A stretch of 64,000 nucleotides of DNA from Stenotrophomonas maltophilia. GTDB taxonomy: Bacteria > Pseudomonadota > Gammaproteobacteria > Xanthomonadales > Xanthomonadaceae. Shown here piece by piece: positions 52,566 through 63,706 of this stretch. Both the position numbers and the translations under genes were made by a program. The notes under the pieces were generated by a model. The model was not told the DNA's origin and ran no database searches. It saw only the letters and a program-made list of their open reading frames with translations. The stretch covers positions 266,665 through 330,664 of the forward strand of contig NZ_QFHO01000002.1 of NCBI RefSeq assembly GCF_004920835.1, in the 5' to 3' direction. Numbering within the stretch: position 1 is the stretch's first letter; every line of letters begins with the position of its first letter.

Positions 52566-55157
52566 ATGTTGGAAGCCTACCGCCACCACGTCGCCGAGCG
52601 CGCTGCGCTTGGCATCCCGCCGCTGCCGCTGAGCGCGCAGCAGACGGCCGATGTCATCGAACTGCTGAAGAACCCGCCGCAGGGCGAGGCCGAGTTCCTG
52701 CTCGACCTGCTGACCCACCGCGTGCCGGCCGGCGTCGATGACGCGGCCAAGGTCAAGGCCTCGTACCTGGCGGCGATCGCCCTGGGCAGCGAGCAGAACC
52801 CGCTGATCAGCCGTGAGCGCGCCACCGAACTGCTGGGCACCATGCTCGGCGGCTACAACGTCGCGCCGCTGGTGCAGCTGTTGGACGACGCCAGCGTCGG
52901 CACCATCGCCGCCAACGGCCTGAAGAAGACCCTGCTGGTGTTCGATGCGTTCCATGACGTGCAGGAAAAGGCCAAGGCCGGCAATGCCAACGCCCAGTCC
53001 GTGCTGCAGAGCTGGGCCGATGCCGAGTGGTTCACCAGCAACCCGGAAGTGCCGCAGAGCCTGACCGTCACCGTGTTCAAGGTGCCGGGCGAGACCAACA
53101 CCGACGACCTGTCGCCGGCACCGGACGCGACCACCCGCCCGGACATTCCGATGCACGCCCTGGCGATGCTGAAGAACAAGCGCGACGACGCGCCGTTCAC
53201 CCCGGAAGAAGACGGCAAGCGCGGCCCGATCCAGCAGATCCTGTCGCTGAAGGACAAGGGCCACCTGGTTGCCTACGTCGGCGACGTGGTCGGCACCGGT
53301 TCCTCGCGCAAGTCGGCTACCAACAGCGTGCTGTGGTGGACCGGCGATGACATTCCGTTCATCCCGAACAAGCGCGCCGGTGGCGTCTGCCTGGGTTCGA
53401 AGATCGCTCCGATCTTCTACAACACCATGGAAGATGCCGGCGCACTGCCGATCGAGCTGGACGTGTCGAAGATGGAGCACGGCGATGTGGTCGAGCTGCG
53501 TCCGTACGAAGGCAAGGCGCTGAAGAACGGTGAAGTGATCGCCGAGTTCCAGGTCAAGTCCGAAGTGCTGTTCGACGAAGTGCGTGCCGGTGGCCGCATT
53601 CCGCTGATCATCGGTCGCGGCCTGACCGGTAAGGCGCGCGAGGCGCTGGGCCTGGCCCCGACCGACCTGTTCCGTCTGCCGGTGCAGCCGGTCGACACCG
53701 GCAAGGGCTTCTCGCTGGCGCAGAAGATGGTCGGCCGCGCCTGTGGCCTGCCGGAAGGCCAGGGCATGCGCCCGGGCACCTACTGCGAACCGAAGATGAC
53801 CTCGGTCGGTTCGCAGGACACCACCGGCCCGATGACCCGCGACGAGCTGAAGGACCTGGCCTGCCTGGGCTTCTCGGCCGACCTGGTGATGCAGTCGTTC
53901 TGCCACACCGCTGCGTACCCGAAGCCGGTGGACGTGAAGACCCACCACACCCTGCCGGAGTTCATCTCCACCCGTGGCGGCGTCTCGCTGCGTCCGGGCG
54001 ACGGCGTGATCCACAGCTGGCTCAACCGCATGCTGCTGCCAGATACCGTCGGTACCGGTGGTGACTCGCACACCCGTTTCCCGGTGGGCATTTCGTTCCC
54101 GGCCGGTTCGGGCCTGGTGGCCTTCGCCGCTGCCACCGGCGTGATGCCGCTGGACATGCCGGAATCGGTGCTGGTGCGCTTCAAGGGCAAGATGCAGCCG
54201 GGCGTGACCCTGCGTGATTTGGTCAACGCGATCCCGCTGTACGCGATCAAGTCGGGCCTGCTGACTGTGGCCAAGGCTGGCAAGAAGAACATCTTCTCCG
54301 GCCGCATCCTGGAAATCGAAGGCCTGCCGGAACTGAAGGTCGAGCAGGCGTTCGAGCTGTCCGACGCTTCGGCCGAGCGTTCGGCTGCCGGTTGCTCGGT
54401 GCGCCTGAACAAGGAACCGATCATCGAGTACCTGACCAGCAACATCACCCTGCTGAAGTGGATGATTGCCGAGGGTTACCAGGATCCGCGCTCGCTGCAG
54501 CGCCGTATCGAGAAGATGGAAGCGTGGCTGGCCAACCCGGAGCTGCTGGAGCCGGATGCGGACGCCGAATACGCCGCCGTCATCGAGATCGACCTGGCCG
54601 ATATCCACGAGCCGATCGTGGCCTGCCCGAACGACCCGGACGACGTGAAGACCCTGTCCGAAGTGGCCGGCGCCAAGATCGACGAAGTGTTCATCGGTTC
54701 GTGCATGACCAACATCGGTCACTTCCGTGCCGCTGCGAAGCTGCTGGAAGGCAAGCGTGACCTGCCGACCCGCCTGTGGGTGGCCCCGCCGACCAAGATG
54801 GATGCGTCCGAGCTGACCAAGGAAGGCGTGTACGGCACCTTCGGCGCCACCGGCGCACGCATGGAAATGCCGGGCTGCTCGCTGTGCATGGGCAACCAGG
54901 CGCAGATCCGCGAAGGCTCCACCGCGATGTCGACCTCGACCCGCAACTTCCCGAACCGCCTGGGCCGCAACACCAACGTGTACCTGGGTTCGGCCGAACT
55001 GGCCGCGATCTGCTCGCGTCTGGGCCGCATCCCGACCAAGGAAGAGTACATGGCCGATGTGGGCGTGATCGCCGCCAGCGGCGCGGAGATATACCGCTAC
55101 ATGAACTTCGACCAGATCGAGGAATACCAGGACGTGGCCAAGACGGTCGCTGCCTGA
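52566..55157 (+). CDS. acnB: Bifunctional aconitate hydratase 2 / 2-methylisocitrate dehydratase AcnB
   Basis: An 863-residue AcnB with the N-terminal HEAT-like domain ([16 protein letters not shown]) that is absent from AcnA. It has [18 protein letters not shown] and the cluster Cys pair in [16 protein letters not shown], with another in [12 protein letters not shown]. It is the main tricarboxylic-cycle aconitase in many gamma-proteobacteria and may also act on 2-methyl-cis-aconitate. ATG 52566 has GGGAG 8 nt before it. Its last codons, REP and terminator are duplicated 1980 bp downstream. Confidence 0.96.
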   Translation: MLEAYRHHVAERAALGIPPLPLSAQQTADVIELLKNPPQGEAEFLLDLLTHRVPAGVDDAAKVKASYLAAIALGSEQNPLISRERATELLGTMLGGYNVAPLVQLLDDASVGTIAANGLKKTLLVFDAFHDVQEKAKAGNANAQSVLQSWADAEWFTSNPEVPQSLTVTVFKVPGETNTDDLSPAPDATTRPDIPMHALAMLKNKRDDAPFTPEEDGKRGPIQQILSLKDKGHLVAYVGDVVGTGSSRKSATNSVLWWTGDDIPFIPNKRAGGVCLGSKIAPIFYNTMEDAGALPIELDVSKMEHGDVVELRPYEGKALKNGEVIAEFQVKSEVLFDEVRAGGRIPLIIGRGLTGKAREALGLAPTDLFRLPVQPVDTGKGFSLAQKMVGRACGLPEGQGMRPGTYCEPKMTSVGSQDTTGPMTRDELKDLACLGFSADLVMQSFCHTAAYPKPVDVKTHHTLPEFISTRGGVSLRPGDGVIHSWLNRMLLPDTVGTGGDSHTRFPVGISFPAGSGLVAFAAATGVMPLDMPESVLVRFKGKMQPGVTLRDLVNAIPLYAIKSGLLTVAKAGKKNIFSGRILEIEGLPELKVEQAFELSDASAERSAAGCSVRLNKEPIIEYLTSNITLLKWMIAEGYQDPRSLQRRIEKMEAWLANPELLEPDADAEYAAVIEIDLADIHEPIVACPNDPDDVKTLSEVAGAKIDEVFIGSCMTNIGHFRAAAKLLEGKRDLPTRLWVAPPTKMDASELTKEGVYGTFGATGARMEMPGCSLCMGNQAQIREGSTAMSTSTRNFPNRLGRNTNVYLGSAELAAICSRLGRIPTKEEYMADVGVIAASGAEIYRYMNFDQIEEYQDVAKTVAA

Positions 55158-55229
55158 TGCGGTAGTGCCGGCCACTGGCCGGCATCCCGTTGAAACGAAG
55201 AACCCCCGGTGAAAGCCGGGGGTTTTTTG
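55142..55229. repeat. 88-bp direct repeat, copy 1 (acnB end, SMAG and terminator)
   Basis: Includes the last five codons of acnB, a SMAG (GTAGTGCCGGCCACTGGCCG), and terminator AACCCCCGG-TGAAAG-CCGGGGGTT followed by T6. An 88-bp copy with one mismatch lies at 57122-57209. Confidence 0.93.
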
Positions 55230-55315
55230 TGGACGGAGCACTTTCGTAGAAGTTGTATTTCAGTAGAGATGCATGGCGCCTACCGTGGATGCCCACAATT
55301 TCGGTCTTGCGTGAG

Positions 55316-57055
55316 ATGCGCCGCTCATTCCTGCTGCCTCCCAGTCCTACCCATCGCCGCACCGTCACCACCCAGGCCTTGGGCATTCTGCTGGCCTCTG
55401 TACTTCTGACCATTGCGTCATCGGCAGGGGCAACGTCGGCGCCTGCAATGCTACAGCCCACCGAGCCGCCGCCACGTTTCGACAGGACTACACGCCACGG
55501 CATCTGTCATGAGGGCCGCTGCGTGGTGCTGGATGGCACGGGCCGGCGACTGGTCGAGCATCGGGGAATGGAGTACATCCGTGGGTTCGAGAATGGGGCA
55601 GCGGTCTTCAAAAGTGGCACGAACTGGGGAGTCATCAATTCAGCAGGACGCGTCGTCGTGAAAGGACACTACGATCATGTACAGACGCATGGCAACGGGC
55701 TGATTGAGGCTGAGGTGTTGCTGCAGAACGAGCCCGATGTACGTAAACGCATAGATTTCTTTGATGGACGGGGCCGCTTGGTTCGGCGCTTTACGGTAGT
55801 GGTAGAAAAGGATCTTCTGCGCTCGACGTCCTGGGCTGGAAGTCCGGCTGTCGAAATCTGCAGCGAGGAAAGGCGACGTTGCAGGACCAGTTTCCTTGAT
55901 GCGAAGGGCAAGTCCGGTCCAGTCTTCAATGACTTTATTGCCATTGATGATGATGCGGAAGTTGCCATCGCTTCACGGGATGGTGTGCACTTCGGCCTGG
56001 TCGATCGATCACTGGCAGGCGTAGGCCGCCAGGACTACGACCGGATGACCTTCAACAGGTCGGGTTTCGCGCTCGCCACCCAAGCCGGGAACGACACCGT
56101 GTTGGATCCCCACGGGGTGCAAGTGGCGCCGATGGGGCGATATCGGTTCAAGTTTGGAATAGGTGGGTACCTGCTTTCGGCGGTCACCGAGGACGGCGAG
56201 TGCCTGCACTTCACGCGCGCGGGTTCGATATTTCCGACGCCTGCAGGCAACTGTATGAAGACCGATGAGTTCGCTGAACGAGTGGGCTATGTAATCTTCA
56301 GTTCGGAAGATGATGAATACGTTGTAGGCCTGGATGGATCGCTGCGCTCTGCGCAACACACTGCAGGCCTGTATCCGTTGAATCGCAGGATGGTCCAGTA
56401 TCAAAAGCCCGGCGAAGCGGGGGTGCGTTTCATGATGCTGGATGATGGCAGCATCTCGTCTTCCCTGTACTACCGACTTGCGCCTTTTCAAACCGCGGCA
56501 GGACTGGATGACCAACTGCTGTTGGCCCAAGCCGATGGAGGATGGGGTGTAATAGATGCCAGGGGCGCTTGGCTGATTCCTCCTCGCTACCCACGGATCG
56601 AGCCGCTGGGTGCGAATCTGATCGCGGCATTCGAACAGCCGGGGTATGACCCGGGGTATCACATACTCGACCTGCGCGGTAATGCGCTGGCTGATTTCAC
56701 GCCGAATGATCCCTCACCGGCGCTCTTGGCGGATGGAACGAGGGTCTACGCCCTCTCACTGCGTGGTCGCTGGGGGCTTCTGGATGAGTCGGGGCGGTGG
56801 AGGCTGGCGCCACGCTACGGCTACGTGAGTGTTTCGAATGGCTTGGTTTTCGTGCGTGAGCGAAACAGTGCCGGTGATGTTACGGTTAATCTTCTTGATC
56901 CAGACACAGGAACGACGCTGTTCGAACAGGGATTTTTATCGATTCATCATCGAGCGGATGGTCTGTTTGAGGCATTGAAGACAGACCAGACCTTGGAGCT
57001 GATCAAACCTGACGGAACCATTCTGGAAAGCTTGTATGCACGTTCCAACCGATAG
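55316..57055 (+). CDS. WG-repeat protein with signal anchor
   Basis: A 579-residue protein starting MRRSFLLPPSPTHRRTVTT, with a membrane or signal segment (ALGILLASVLLTIASSAGA). The rest consists of WG-like repeats with motifs such as GTNWGVINSAGRVVVKGHY, GGWGVIDARGAWLIPPRY and RGRWGLLDESGRWRLAPRYG. WG-repeat proteins are often exported and of unknown function. Base composition is less GC-rich than acnB. The gene sits inside the interval bracketed by the 88-bp direct repeat, which points to insertion. The alternative start at 55253 adds 21 residues without homology. Confidence 0.75.
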   Translation: MRRSFLLPPSPTHRRTVTTQALGILLASVLLTIASSAGATSAPAMLQPTEPPPRFDRTTRHGICHEGRCVVLDGTGRRLVEHRGMEYIRGFENGAAVFKSGTNWGVINSAGRVVVKGHYDHVQTHGNGLIEAEVLLQNEPDVRKRIDFFDGRGRLVRRFTVVVEKDLLRSTSWAGSPAVEICSEERRRCRTSFLDAKGKSGPVFNDFIAIDDDAEVAIASRDGVHFGLVDRSLAGVGRQDYDRMTFNRSGFALATQAGNDTVLDPHGVQVAPMGRYRFKFGIGGYLLSAVTEDGECLHFTRAGSIFPTPAGNCMKTDEFAERVGYVIFSSEDDEYVVGLDGSLRSAQHTAGLYPLNRRMVQYQKPGEAGVRFMMLDDGSISSSLYYRLAPFQTAAGLDDQLLLAQADGGWGVIDARGAWLIPPRYPRIEPLGANLIAAFEQPGYDPGYHILDLRGNALADFTPNDPSPALLADGTRVYALSLRGRWGLLDESGRWRLAPRYGYVSVSNGLVFVRERNSAGDVTVNLLDPDTGTTLFEQGFLSIHHRADGLFEALKTDQTLELIKPDGTILESLYARSNR

Positions 57056-57121
57056 CCGGAGCATTGACTGATGGGGTCGCTGGAGCCAGGCGCGATTCAA
57101 CGCGCTCACAGGACGCCCGCG

Positions 57122-57209
57122 GACGGTCGCTGCCTGATGCGGTAGTGCCGGCCACTGGCCGGCATCCCGTTGAAACGAAGAACCCCCGGTGAGAGCCGGG
57201 GGTTTTTTG
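57122..57209. repeat. 88-bp direct repeat, copy 2
   Basis: Identical to 55142-55229 except one base (A to G at 57193, in the terminator loop), including the five last acnB codons, SMAG and terminator. It marks the far end of the 1980-bp accessory segment. Confidence 0.93.
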
Positions 57210-57254
57210 CTTGCGCCGCGCTAGACTTGCTGCTGGGCTTGTTGGAGTACACGG

Positions 57255-57671
57255 ATGTTGCAGAATCGATTGAAGGACAGTCGCACGCGCTGCTGGCGCT
57301 GGTTCGGGCGTGCGGTCGTGTTGGCCACATTGATGCTGGCGCACGGCGTGATGGCGCAGAAGTCGGTTGTCGAAAGGGTTCGCCCCGCGCACGTACCGGC
57401 TTCGATCGTGATGGAGAGCAAGCAGAACAATCCGCCGCGCTATCCATCCCAGGCCTTCCGCGATGAGAAGCAGGGTGAAACGATCCTGATGGTGCAGGTC
57501 ACTGCCGACGGGCAATGGGTCGACGCGACCGTGCTGCAGAGCAGCGGTTGGCCGGAGCTGGACGAGGCCGCGCAGGCGGCGACACGCAAGTGGCGGTACC
57601 TGCCGGCCAGCGAAGACGGTGTGCCGGTGCCCGGACAGATCCGCGTGCCGGTGTCGTTCAAGCTGTGGTGA
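57255..57671 (+). CDS. Secreted TonB-C-like protein 1
   Basis: A 138-residue protein with N-terminal signal (VVLATLMLAHGVMA) and a TonB C-terminal-like domain: NPPRYPSQAFRDEKQGETIL, then VTADGQWVDATVLQSSGWPEL and KWRYLPASEDGVPVPGQIRV. It lacks the N-terminal TonB membrane anchor that couples to ExbB/D, so it probably is a stand-alone periplasmic domain. Its stop overlaps the GTG of the next, related gene by 4 bp, forming a tandem pair. Role unknown. Confidence 0.75.
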   Translation: MLQNRLKDSRTRCWRWFGRAVVLATLMLAHGVMAQKSVVERVRPAHVPASIVMESKQNNPPRYPSQAFRDEKQGETILMVQVTADGQWVDATVLQSSGWPELDEAAQAATRKWRYLPASEDGVPVPGQIRVPVSFKLW

Positions 57672-58177
57672 GGCTGCGGGCAAGCGTTGGCCTGGGCAGC
57701 GTGGTGATGCTGCTGCTGGCAGCTTCGCTGCCGGCTTGGGCCGGTGAACCCGCGCCGCCGGCAACCCAGGCGAGAGACGAGGGCGACACGAATACCAGGA
57801 TGAGTGCCGCCGAACGCCGCGTATATCTGCTGCAGGAGCAGGCCCACGCCATTGCCCTTGCCACGGAGGGACAGTCTCCCGACGCCCGCCTGGCGGAGAC
57901 CTATGCGTCGGTCGATGCGGCGTCGCAGCACCTGTATCCGGTTCAGCTGGATGATCGGCGCAGGCCGGAGCGCGGCGATGGCACGGCCATCATCTTCGTA
58001 CGCGTGGACGAACACGGAAACCATGACGGCGCGGAGCTGGTGCGTGGCAGCGGCTCGGCCGCGCTGGACGAGGCTGCGGTGCAGGCAACGACGCGATGGC
58101 GTTACACCGCGGCCAGCCGCGACGGCGTGCCGGTCCCTGGCATTGTGAGGATCATGGTGTCGCTGGACGAGCTGTAG
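57668..58177 (+). CDS. Secreted TonB-C-like protein 2
   Basis: A 169-residue protein with GTG start overlapping the previous stop. It has a signal segment (VVMLLLAASLPAWA) and a TonB-C-like end: VRVDEHGNHDGAELVRGSGS, RWRYTAASRDGVPVPGIVRI. It is a diverged tandem duplicate of the preceding gene with an inserted middle segment. Its stop TAG is the TAG of a GTAG REP head. No partner gene is present. Confidence 0.72.
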   Translation: MRLRASVGLGSVVMLLLAASLPAWAGEPAPPATQARDEGDTNTRMSAAERRVYLLQEQAHAIALATEGQSPDARLAETYASVDAASQHLYPVQLDDRRRPERGDGTAIIFVRVDEHGNHDGAELVRGSGSAALDEAAVQATTRWRYTAASRDGVPVPGIVRIMVSLDEL

Positions 58178-58194
58178 TGCCGGGGACATCCGCC

Positions 58195-58491
58195 AGGCAG
58201 CGCCAGTTCCGCTGCCCACATGCCGCCCGCCGAGAGCCCGGCCACCGCGTACTGCCCGATGCCCAGCACATCGAGCAGGTGGCCCACTTCATGTGCGAGG
58301 CACGCCGGCGTGGTGAAGGCCGCTGAGAGTGGCAGATCGTTGTCGTGCCCGGGCAGCTCTGGAATGATCAGGCGGTAGCGCCGCGACAGCAGGTGAATCT
58401 GCGGCGCCCACATATCGCGGCCTCAGAGATAGCTGCCGCCGAGGACAAGCGGAAAGCCGGTGCCGATATCGTGATGGGTGAGAAGAGGCAA
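58195..58491 (-). pseudogene. Broken alpha/beta hydrolase
   Basis: The minus-strand frame reads LPLLTHHDIGTGFPLVLGGS, then YL-stop-GRDMWAPQIHLLSRRYRLIIPELPG, and GIGQYAVAGLSAGGMWAAEL. The internal TGA at 58419-58421 sits where relatives have TGG (Trp), and the gene is cut off after the Ser nucleophile region at about 58195 by repeat-containing sequence. A TTG at 58491 could have been the start. It is not functional as written. Confidence 0.65.
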
Positions 58492-58797
58492 TGAGAGGCT
58501 CCGTGGAAGGGAGCCTCACGCTGCAGGGGCAGGGGAAGTACGTCCAATGTGTAGGATCGACAAGGATCCGTCCCGGGGCGCAATCGAGGTGATTACGTCA
58601 CACATGTGCGTAAGCCGCACTAGTGAAATGCCAGTGTCCGACGGTATCGCCAGATTGAACGGGTTGAAGGCGACGTCTGGCCGGATGCGGAACCGAGCGT
58701 GGGCTATGCCGGGCGTCCTTGCCCGGCCCCCTGCGGGCCGTCGCAAGCGACGTTGGCAACGGCTCCTGCCGTTGCCTTCGGCTCTACAGCCATTCCA
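58492..58797. other. Gap between broken hydrolase and cheB
   Basis: Contains an imperfect dyad TTACGTCACACATGTGCGTAA (58593-58613), a stem GCCGGGCGTCCTTGCCCGGC (58708-58727) and a stem GGCAACGGCTCCTGCCGTTG (58755-58776). No gene was recognised. The last stems may end cheB transcripts. Confidence 0.55.
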
Positions 58798-59871
58798 TCA
58801 GCCACGGGCGAGCGAGAGCAGCCGCTCGGCAATCCGTTCCAGCGGCACCTGTTCCTCGGCGGCGCCCAGCTTGAACGCTGCACCGGGCATGCCCCAGACC
58901 ACACTGGTGGCCTCGTCCTGCACCAGCGTCGGTGCGCCGGCCTGGCGCATTTCCAGCAGGCCGCGTGCACCGTCATCGCCCATGCCGGTGAGAATGGCAC
59001 CGATGGCGTTGCCGCCGGCGTTCTGCGCGACCGAGCGGAACAGCACGTCCACCGCTGGCTTGTGCCGGTTCACCGCAGGGCCGTCGTCGACGCGGCAGCG
59101 CCAGCGCGCACCGTCGCGGATGATCCGCAGGTGCTTGCCGCCGGGTGGAAGGTAGGCGTGGCCGGGCAGCACCGCTTCGCCGTCGCTGGCCTCGCGCACG
59201 GCCATTGCCGAGTGGCGGTCCAGGCGTTCGGCGAAGGCGCTGCTGAAGCTGGCCGGCAGGTGCTGGGTCATCACCACGGCCGGGCCATCGGCGGGCATTC
59301 CTTCCAACACCACGCGCAGGGCTTCGGTGCCACCGGCTGACGAGCCGATCGCGATCAGGCGGTCGGTGGTACGGAACTGCGGTGAGGCAGGGCGCATGGC
59401 GGGGGCTGCGTCCAGCGTGAGTTTCGGTGCGGCCAAGCGTACCAGCGGTCGAACGCGCGAGCGCGCCGCCATCTTCACCTTGGCGATGATTTCGTCGGCG
59501 TAGGCCTGCAGGCCGCGCGCCACGTCCAGCTTCGGCTTGGAGACGAAATCCACCGCACCCAAGGCCAGTGCCTGCAGCGTGGTGTCGGCGCCACGTTCGG
59601 TCAGCGAGGAGATCATCACCACCGGCAGCGGGTGCAGGCGCATCAGGTTCTCCAGGAACGCCAGGCCGTCCATGCGCGGCATTTCCACGTCCAGGGTGAT
59701 CACGTCCGGGGCCAGGCGCTTGATCTTCTCGCGTGCCAGCAGCGGGTCGGCGGCGGTGCCGACCACGTCGATGGACGGATCGCTGGACAGGATTTCCGTG
59801 AGCATCTGGCGCACGACGGCGGAGTCGTCGACGATCAGGACCCGACAGGGGGCGTTGCCGGTCAGGGTCAT
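58798..59871 (-). CDS. cheB: Chemotaxis protein-glutamate methylesterase CheB
   Basis: A 357-residue response regulator-methylesterase that removes methyl groups from chemoreceptors. The receiver domain has [11 protein letters not shown] and phospho-Asp in [13 protein letters not shown]; the effector domain has the catalytic Ser in [29 protein letters not shown], and Asp in [12 protein letters not shown]. It overlaps cheD by 4 bp, ending the mcp-cheR-cheD-cheB unit. No cheA or cheW lies nearby, so this is an accessory receptor module. Confidence 0.95.
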   Translation of the reverse strand: MTLTGNAPCRVLIVDDSAVVRQMLTEILSSDPSIDVVGTAADPLLAREKIKRLAPDVITLDVEMPRMDGLAFLENLMRLHPLPVVMISSLTERGADTTLQALALGAVDFVSKPKLDVARGLQAYADEIIAKVKMAARSRVRPLVRLAAPKLTLDAAPAMRPASPQFRTTDRLIAIGSSAGGTEALRVVLEGMPADGPAVVMTQHLPASFSSAFAERLDRHSAMAVREASDGEAVLPGHAYLPPGGKHLRIIRDGARWRCRVDDGPAVNRHKPAVDVLFRSVAQNAGGNAIGAILTGMGDDGARGLLEMRQAGAPTLVQDEATSVVWGMPGAAFKLGAAEEQVPLERIAERLLSLARG

Positions 59872-60464
59872 TCGAACAGCTCCACGCCGCCGGTGACCGG
59901 GGCCTTGGACAGGCGTGCACGCACTGCCGATTCAGTGGCGGCTACTTCGGCTTCGTGTGCGTGTGGCAGGCGCTGCACCACCACGCGGCCGGTATCGGCG
60001 AAGAACCAGATCTTGCGCGGATGGATGCCGCACAGGTCCTCGGCGATGATCGGAATGTGCTCGGCCTGCAGGTACTGGCGCACGAACTCGGCGTTGCGGG
60101 TGCCGACCGGATTGCTGGTGAAACCCTTGAGCACGTTGGCGCCGCCGAACACCTTGGCCTCGATGCGCTTGCGGTGCGCGCCGCGCTTTAGCATGTCGTT
60201 GATCAGCAGTTCCATCGCGTAACTGCCGTAGCGCGCGGGCGCGCCGTCGCCGGCGTTGCCTTCGGGCAGCAGGAAGTGGTTCATGCCGCCGATCTTCAGC
60301 ACCGGGTCGCGCAGGCAGGCCGCCACGCAGGAGCCGAGCGTAGTGGTCAGCGCGGTGGTGTCGTCGACCACCAGATACTGGGTCGGCAGCAGCTTGGCTG
60401 CAATGGTCTTGAAGCGCGCGTCCTGGTAACGCATCACATCGTCGGTACGCAGCGATGCGTTCAT
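59868..60464 (-). CDS. cheD: Chemoreceptor glutamine deamidase CheD
   Basis: A 198-residue CheD that deamidates receptor glutamines. It shows [20 protein letters not shown] with the catalytic Cys, the His in [11 protein letters not shown], and [14 protein letters not shown] 60464 overlaps the cheR stop and its stop overlaps cheB, both by 4 bp, so all three are coupled. Confidence 0.94.
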   Translation of the reverse strand: MNASLRTDDVMRYQDARFKTIAAKLLPTQYLVVDDTTALTTTLGSCVAACLRDPVLKIGGMNHFLLPEGNAGDGAPARYGSYAMELLINDMLKRGAHRKRIEAKVFGGANVLKGFTSNPVGTRNAEFVRQYLQAEHIPIIAEDLCGIHPRKIWFFADTGRVVVQRLPHAHEAEVAATESAVRARLSKAPVTGGVELFE

Positions 60465-61330
60465 GCGCCTGCCTTTGCCGCACGGCGGTACAGGGTGCGT
60501 CCGCAGGGCTGGATCAGGTCGGCGGCGTGCAGGTAGTTCTCCGAGTGGCCGGTGTAGAGCAGGCCATCGTCGGACAGGTGCTGCACCAGCCGGCCCAGGA
60601 TCGCGCGCTGGGTCGGCTTGTCGAAGTAGATCATCACGTTGCGGCAGAACAGCGCATCGAACGGGCCGCCGACGTCGTAGCGCGGGGCGAGCAGATTCAA
60701 TGGGCGGAACTCGATCAGCTCGCGCAGCGCTGGCAGCACGCGGCACTGGCCCTCGTTGGGGCCGCTGCCGCGCTGGAAGTAGCGGCGGCGCAGGTCCGGA
60801 TCGAGGCTGGTGACGCGATCGATGTTGTAGACGCCACGGCCGGCGGTGGCCAGCACCTGGGTATCGACGTCGGTGGCGATGATGCGTACCGGTGGCTTCA
60901 GGGTGCCGAAGGCCTCGCAGGCGGTGATCGCCATCGAGTAGGGCTCTTCGCCGGTGGACGCCGCGCAGGACCACAGCAGCAGCGGCGTGCGGCTGGCGCG
61001 CTGCTGCAGCTCCTCGCGCAGCTTGTCGAAGTGGTGCGGTTCGCGGAAGAACGAGGTCAGGTTGGTGGTCAGGGCGTTGGTGAACGCCTGCCATTCGTCA
61101 CCGTCTTCGTGCTCCAGATGGTCCAGATACTGCTGGAAGCTGCGCATGCCCAGCGTGCGCAGGCGGCGCGACAGACGGCCATAGACCATGTCGCGCTTGG
61201 CCGGGGCGAGGGCGATGCCCACGCGCTGGTAGATCAGGTCGCAGACGCGGCGGAAATCACGGTCGGCGAACTCGAATTCGCGCGGGCCGGTGACGATGGG
61301 AGTAGGACTTTGCACGGGGGACGTGTCCAT
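60461..61330 (-). CDS. cheR: Chemoreceptor methyltransferase CheR
   Basis: A 289-residue SAM-dependent methyltransferase for receptor glutamates. The N-terminal domain has [21 protein letters not shown]; the catalytic domain has [19 protein letters not shown] for [17 protein letters not shown], and [15 protein letters not shown]. It begins 37 bp after the mcp stop. The receptor ends in WQEF, a CheR/CheB tether-like tail, so the two are likely physical partners. Confidence 0.94.
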   Translation of the reverse strand: MDTSPVQSPTPIVTGPREFEFADRDFRRVCDLIYQRVGIALAPAKRDMVYGRLSRRLRTLGMRSFQQYLDHLEHEDGDEWQAFTNALTTNLTSFFREPHHFDKLREELQQRASRTPLLLWSCAASTGEEPYSMAITACEAFGTLKPPVRIIATDVDTQVLATAGRGVYNIDRVTSLDPDLRRRYFQRGSGPNEGQCRVLPALRELIEFRPLNLLAPRYDVGGPFDALFCRNVMIYFDKPTQRAILGRLVQHLSDDGLLYTGHSENYLHAADLIQPCGRTLYRRAAKAGA

Positions 61331-61367
61331 CGGCAGAGGCGGCGGCCGAAGCCGCCGCGGGTGGGTC

Positions 61368-63635
61368 TCAGAATTCCTGCCAGTCGCTGTCGCTGGCGAC
61401 GAAGGTGCTGGCGTTGCTGCTGCGACGCAATGGTGCCGGTGCGGGCTGCGGACGCGGCGCGACCGCTGCAGTGGTGGCTGGCTCGATACGGGCGGCCACG
61501 GCCTTCACTGCGGCCGAGACCTGGTTGTCGAGGCGGAAGATCGCAACTGCATCGGCCAGCTGCGCGGCCTGGTCTTCCATCGCGCGCGCGGCAGCGGTGG
61601 CTTCTTCCACCAGCGCAGCGTTCTGCTGGGTGGTTTCGTCCATCTGCACCACGGTCTGGTTGACCTGCTCGATGCCGGCCGACTGCTCCTGCGACGCTGC
61701 GGAGATCTCGGCCATGATGTCGGTCACGCGCTGCACCGAAGCGACGATCTCGCCCATGGTGCTGCCGGCCTGGTGCACCAGGCTGGAGCCTTCGGCGACC
61801 TTGCCGACAGAATCATCGATCAGGCCCTTGATCTCCTTGGCGGCAGCGGCCGAGCGCTGGGCGAGGGTGCGCACTTCGCTGGCGACCACGGCGAAGCCGC
61901 GGCCCTGTTCACCGGCACGCGCAGCCTCAACCGCGGCGTTCAAGGCCAGGATGTTGGTCTGGAAGGCAATGCCGTCGATGACGCTGATGATCTCGGCGAT
62001 CTTCTTCGAGGAGGCTTCAATGGCCGACATGGTGTTGACCACCTGGCCGACCACGCTGCCACCCTGCGAGGCCACACCCTGCGCGCCGATGGCGAGCTGG
62101 TTGGCCTGGCGGGCATGCTCGGCGTTCTGGCGCACGGTGGAGGTCAGCTCTTCCATCGAGGCCGCGGTTTCTTCCAGGTTGGCGGCCTGCTGCTCGGTAC
62201 GGCGCGACAGGTCGCTGTTGCCCGACGCGATCTCGCCAGCGGCGAGGGTGATGCTGGACGTGCTGGCCTGGATCTGGCCGACGATCTGGGTCAGCTGGGT
62301 GACGGTGGTGTTGGCGTCGTCACGCATGCGCGCGAACACGCCCTGGTAATCACCATGCATACGCGCGGTCAGGTCGCCTTCGGCGATGGCCGACAGCAGC
62401 TGCGAGAGCTTGCCGAGGTTGTCATCGCTGACCGCCATCATCGCGTTGAGGTTTTCCAGCATCAGGCGGAAATCGTGATCGAAGCGCTGCGCGTCGCCAC
62501 GACGGCTGAAGTCGCCTGCGGCGGCGGCACTGGCCAGTTGCTTGATCTCGGCGTTGATGCGGCCGAGGTTGGCCTTGACCGTGTCGACGGTGGTGGTCAT
62601 CGCGGCCTTCTCGCCGGGGTAGCGCGCGATGTCGCGGCTCAGATCGCCCACAGCGTACTGCTGCACCACCTCCAGTACATCGTGCAGGGTCTGCACATGG
62701 CCGCCGACCAGGGCGTTGGTTTCCTGCACCATCAGCCCGTACTCGCCGGGGAAGGCGCTGGCATCGATGCGGTAGCTCAGCTCGCCACCATCGTGGCGCC
62801 GGGCCATTTCGCGCTGGCCGCCGATCACCGCGTGCAGCTGCTGCTGCATGCCGGCCATCGCTTCCAGCAGGCGGCCGGTTTCATCATGCGGCTGCGGGCC
62901 GATATGGCTGTCGAGCTTGCCGGCGGCGATGCCTTCGGCGACGGCGGTGGCCTGCTTCAACGGCACGGCGATGCGGTTGCCGATGACCCAGCTCAGGGCC
63001 AGTACGATCAGCACCAGCACGCCGCCGGAGAGCGCCATGATGGCGGTGAACACCAGCGCCTGCTTCTGAACGTCATCCATGTAGACGCCGCTGCTGATCA
63101 CCCAGTTCCAAGGTGCGAACAGGCTGGCGTAGGCCACCTTCTCGACGTCACCCTTGCTGCCCGGCTTGGCCCAGCGGTAGTTGACGAAGCCGCCGCCGGC
63201 CTTGGCCGCCTCGACCTGGTCGTAGTAGATGCGCACGCCGTCGTCAGTGCGGAAGTCCTTCATTTCCTTGCCGACCAGGTCCTTGCGGAACGGGTGCATC
63301 AGCAGGCGATAGCCGGTGTCGTAGACGTTGTAGTAATAGGTGTCGTTCTCGGCGCGCATCACTTCCAGCGCCTGCAGGGCGGCGGCCTTGGCAGCTTCCT
63401 CGCTGAGCTCGCCGGTACCGGCCAGGCGATGGTAGTGCTGGAGGATGCCGTCGCTCAGTTCGACCTGGGTCTTCAGCGCAGTCTTGCGGGTCTCGGTCAG
63501 GTCCAGGTACTGCATGCGGGCGGCGATCACCGACAGCGCGATCACGCCGAGCGCGATGAGCAGCGTCAGCAGGTTGAGCTTGCGCCGGACGGAGAGGTTG
63601 CTGAAGTAGTGTTGCCAGCGATGCAGGAGATTCAT
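61368..63635 (-). CDS. Methyl-accepting chemotaxis receptor with Cache-like domain
   Basis: A 755-residue receptor. TM1 (about residues 21-40, [19 protein letters not shown]), a periplasmic dCache/sCache-like sensor (about 45-195, with [17 protein letters not shown] and [13 protein letters not shown]), TM2 ([19 protein letters not shown]), HAMP region ([20 protein letters not shown]) and a long cytoplasmic coiled coil whose tip is [20 protein letters not shown]. The C-terminus SDWQEF resembles the NWETF tether for CheR/CheB. The start at 63635 follows a sigma-28-like promoter. It heads the mcp-cheR-cheD-cheB unit; the ligand is unknown. Confidence 0.93.
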   Translation of the reverse strand: MNLLHRWQHYFSNLSVRRKLNLLTLLIALGVIALSVIAARMQYLDLTETRKTALKTQVELSDGILQHYHRLAGTGELSEEAAKAAALQALEVMRAENDTYYYNVYDTGYRLLMHPFRKDLVGKEMKDFRTDDGVRIYYDQVEAAKAGGGFVNYRWAKPGSKGDVEKVAYASLFAPWNWVISSGVYMDDVQKQALVFTAIMALSGGVLVLIVLALSWVIGNRIAVPLKQATAVAEGIAAGKLDSHIGPQPHDETGRLLEAMAGMQQQLHAVIGGQREMARRHDGGELSYRIDASAFPGEYGLMVQETNALVGGHVQTLHDVLEVVQQYAVGDLSRDIARYPGEKAAMTTTVDTVKANLGRINAEIKQLASAAAAGDFSRRGDAQRFDHDFRLMLENLNAMMAVSDDNLGKLSQLLSAIAEGDLTARMHGDYQGVFARMRDDANTTVTQLTQIVGQIQASTSSITLAAGEIASGNSDLSRRTEQQAANLEETAASMEELTSTVRQNAEHARQANQLAIGAQGVASQGGSVVGQVVNTMSAIEASSKKIAEIISVIDGIAFQTNILALNAAVEAARAGEQGRGFAVVASEVRTLAQRSAAAAKEIKGLIDDSVGKVAEGSSLVHQAGSTMGEIVASVQRVTDIMAEISAASQEQSAGIEQVNQTVVQMDETTQQNAALVEEATAAARAMEDQAAQLADAVAIFRLDNQVSAAVKAVAARIEPATTAAVAPRPQPAPAPLRRSSNASTFVASDSDWQEF

Positions 63636-63706
63636 CGAGCAGGACCAGGTTGAAGCAGGCGGGCGGCGCCGAGCCGGTCGCGACGTGATACGCCGTGACA
63701 ACCCCG

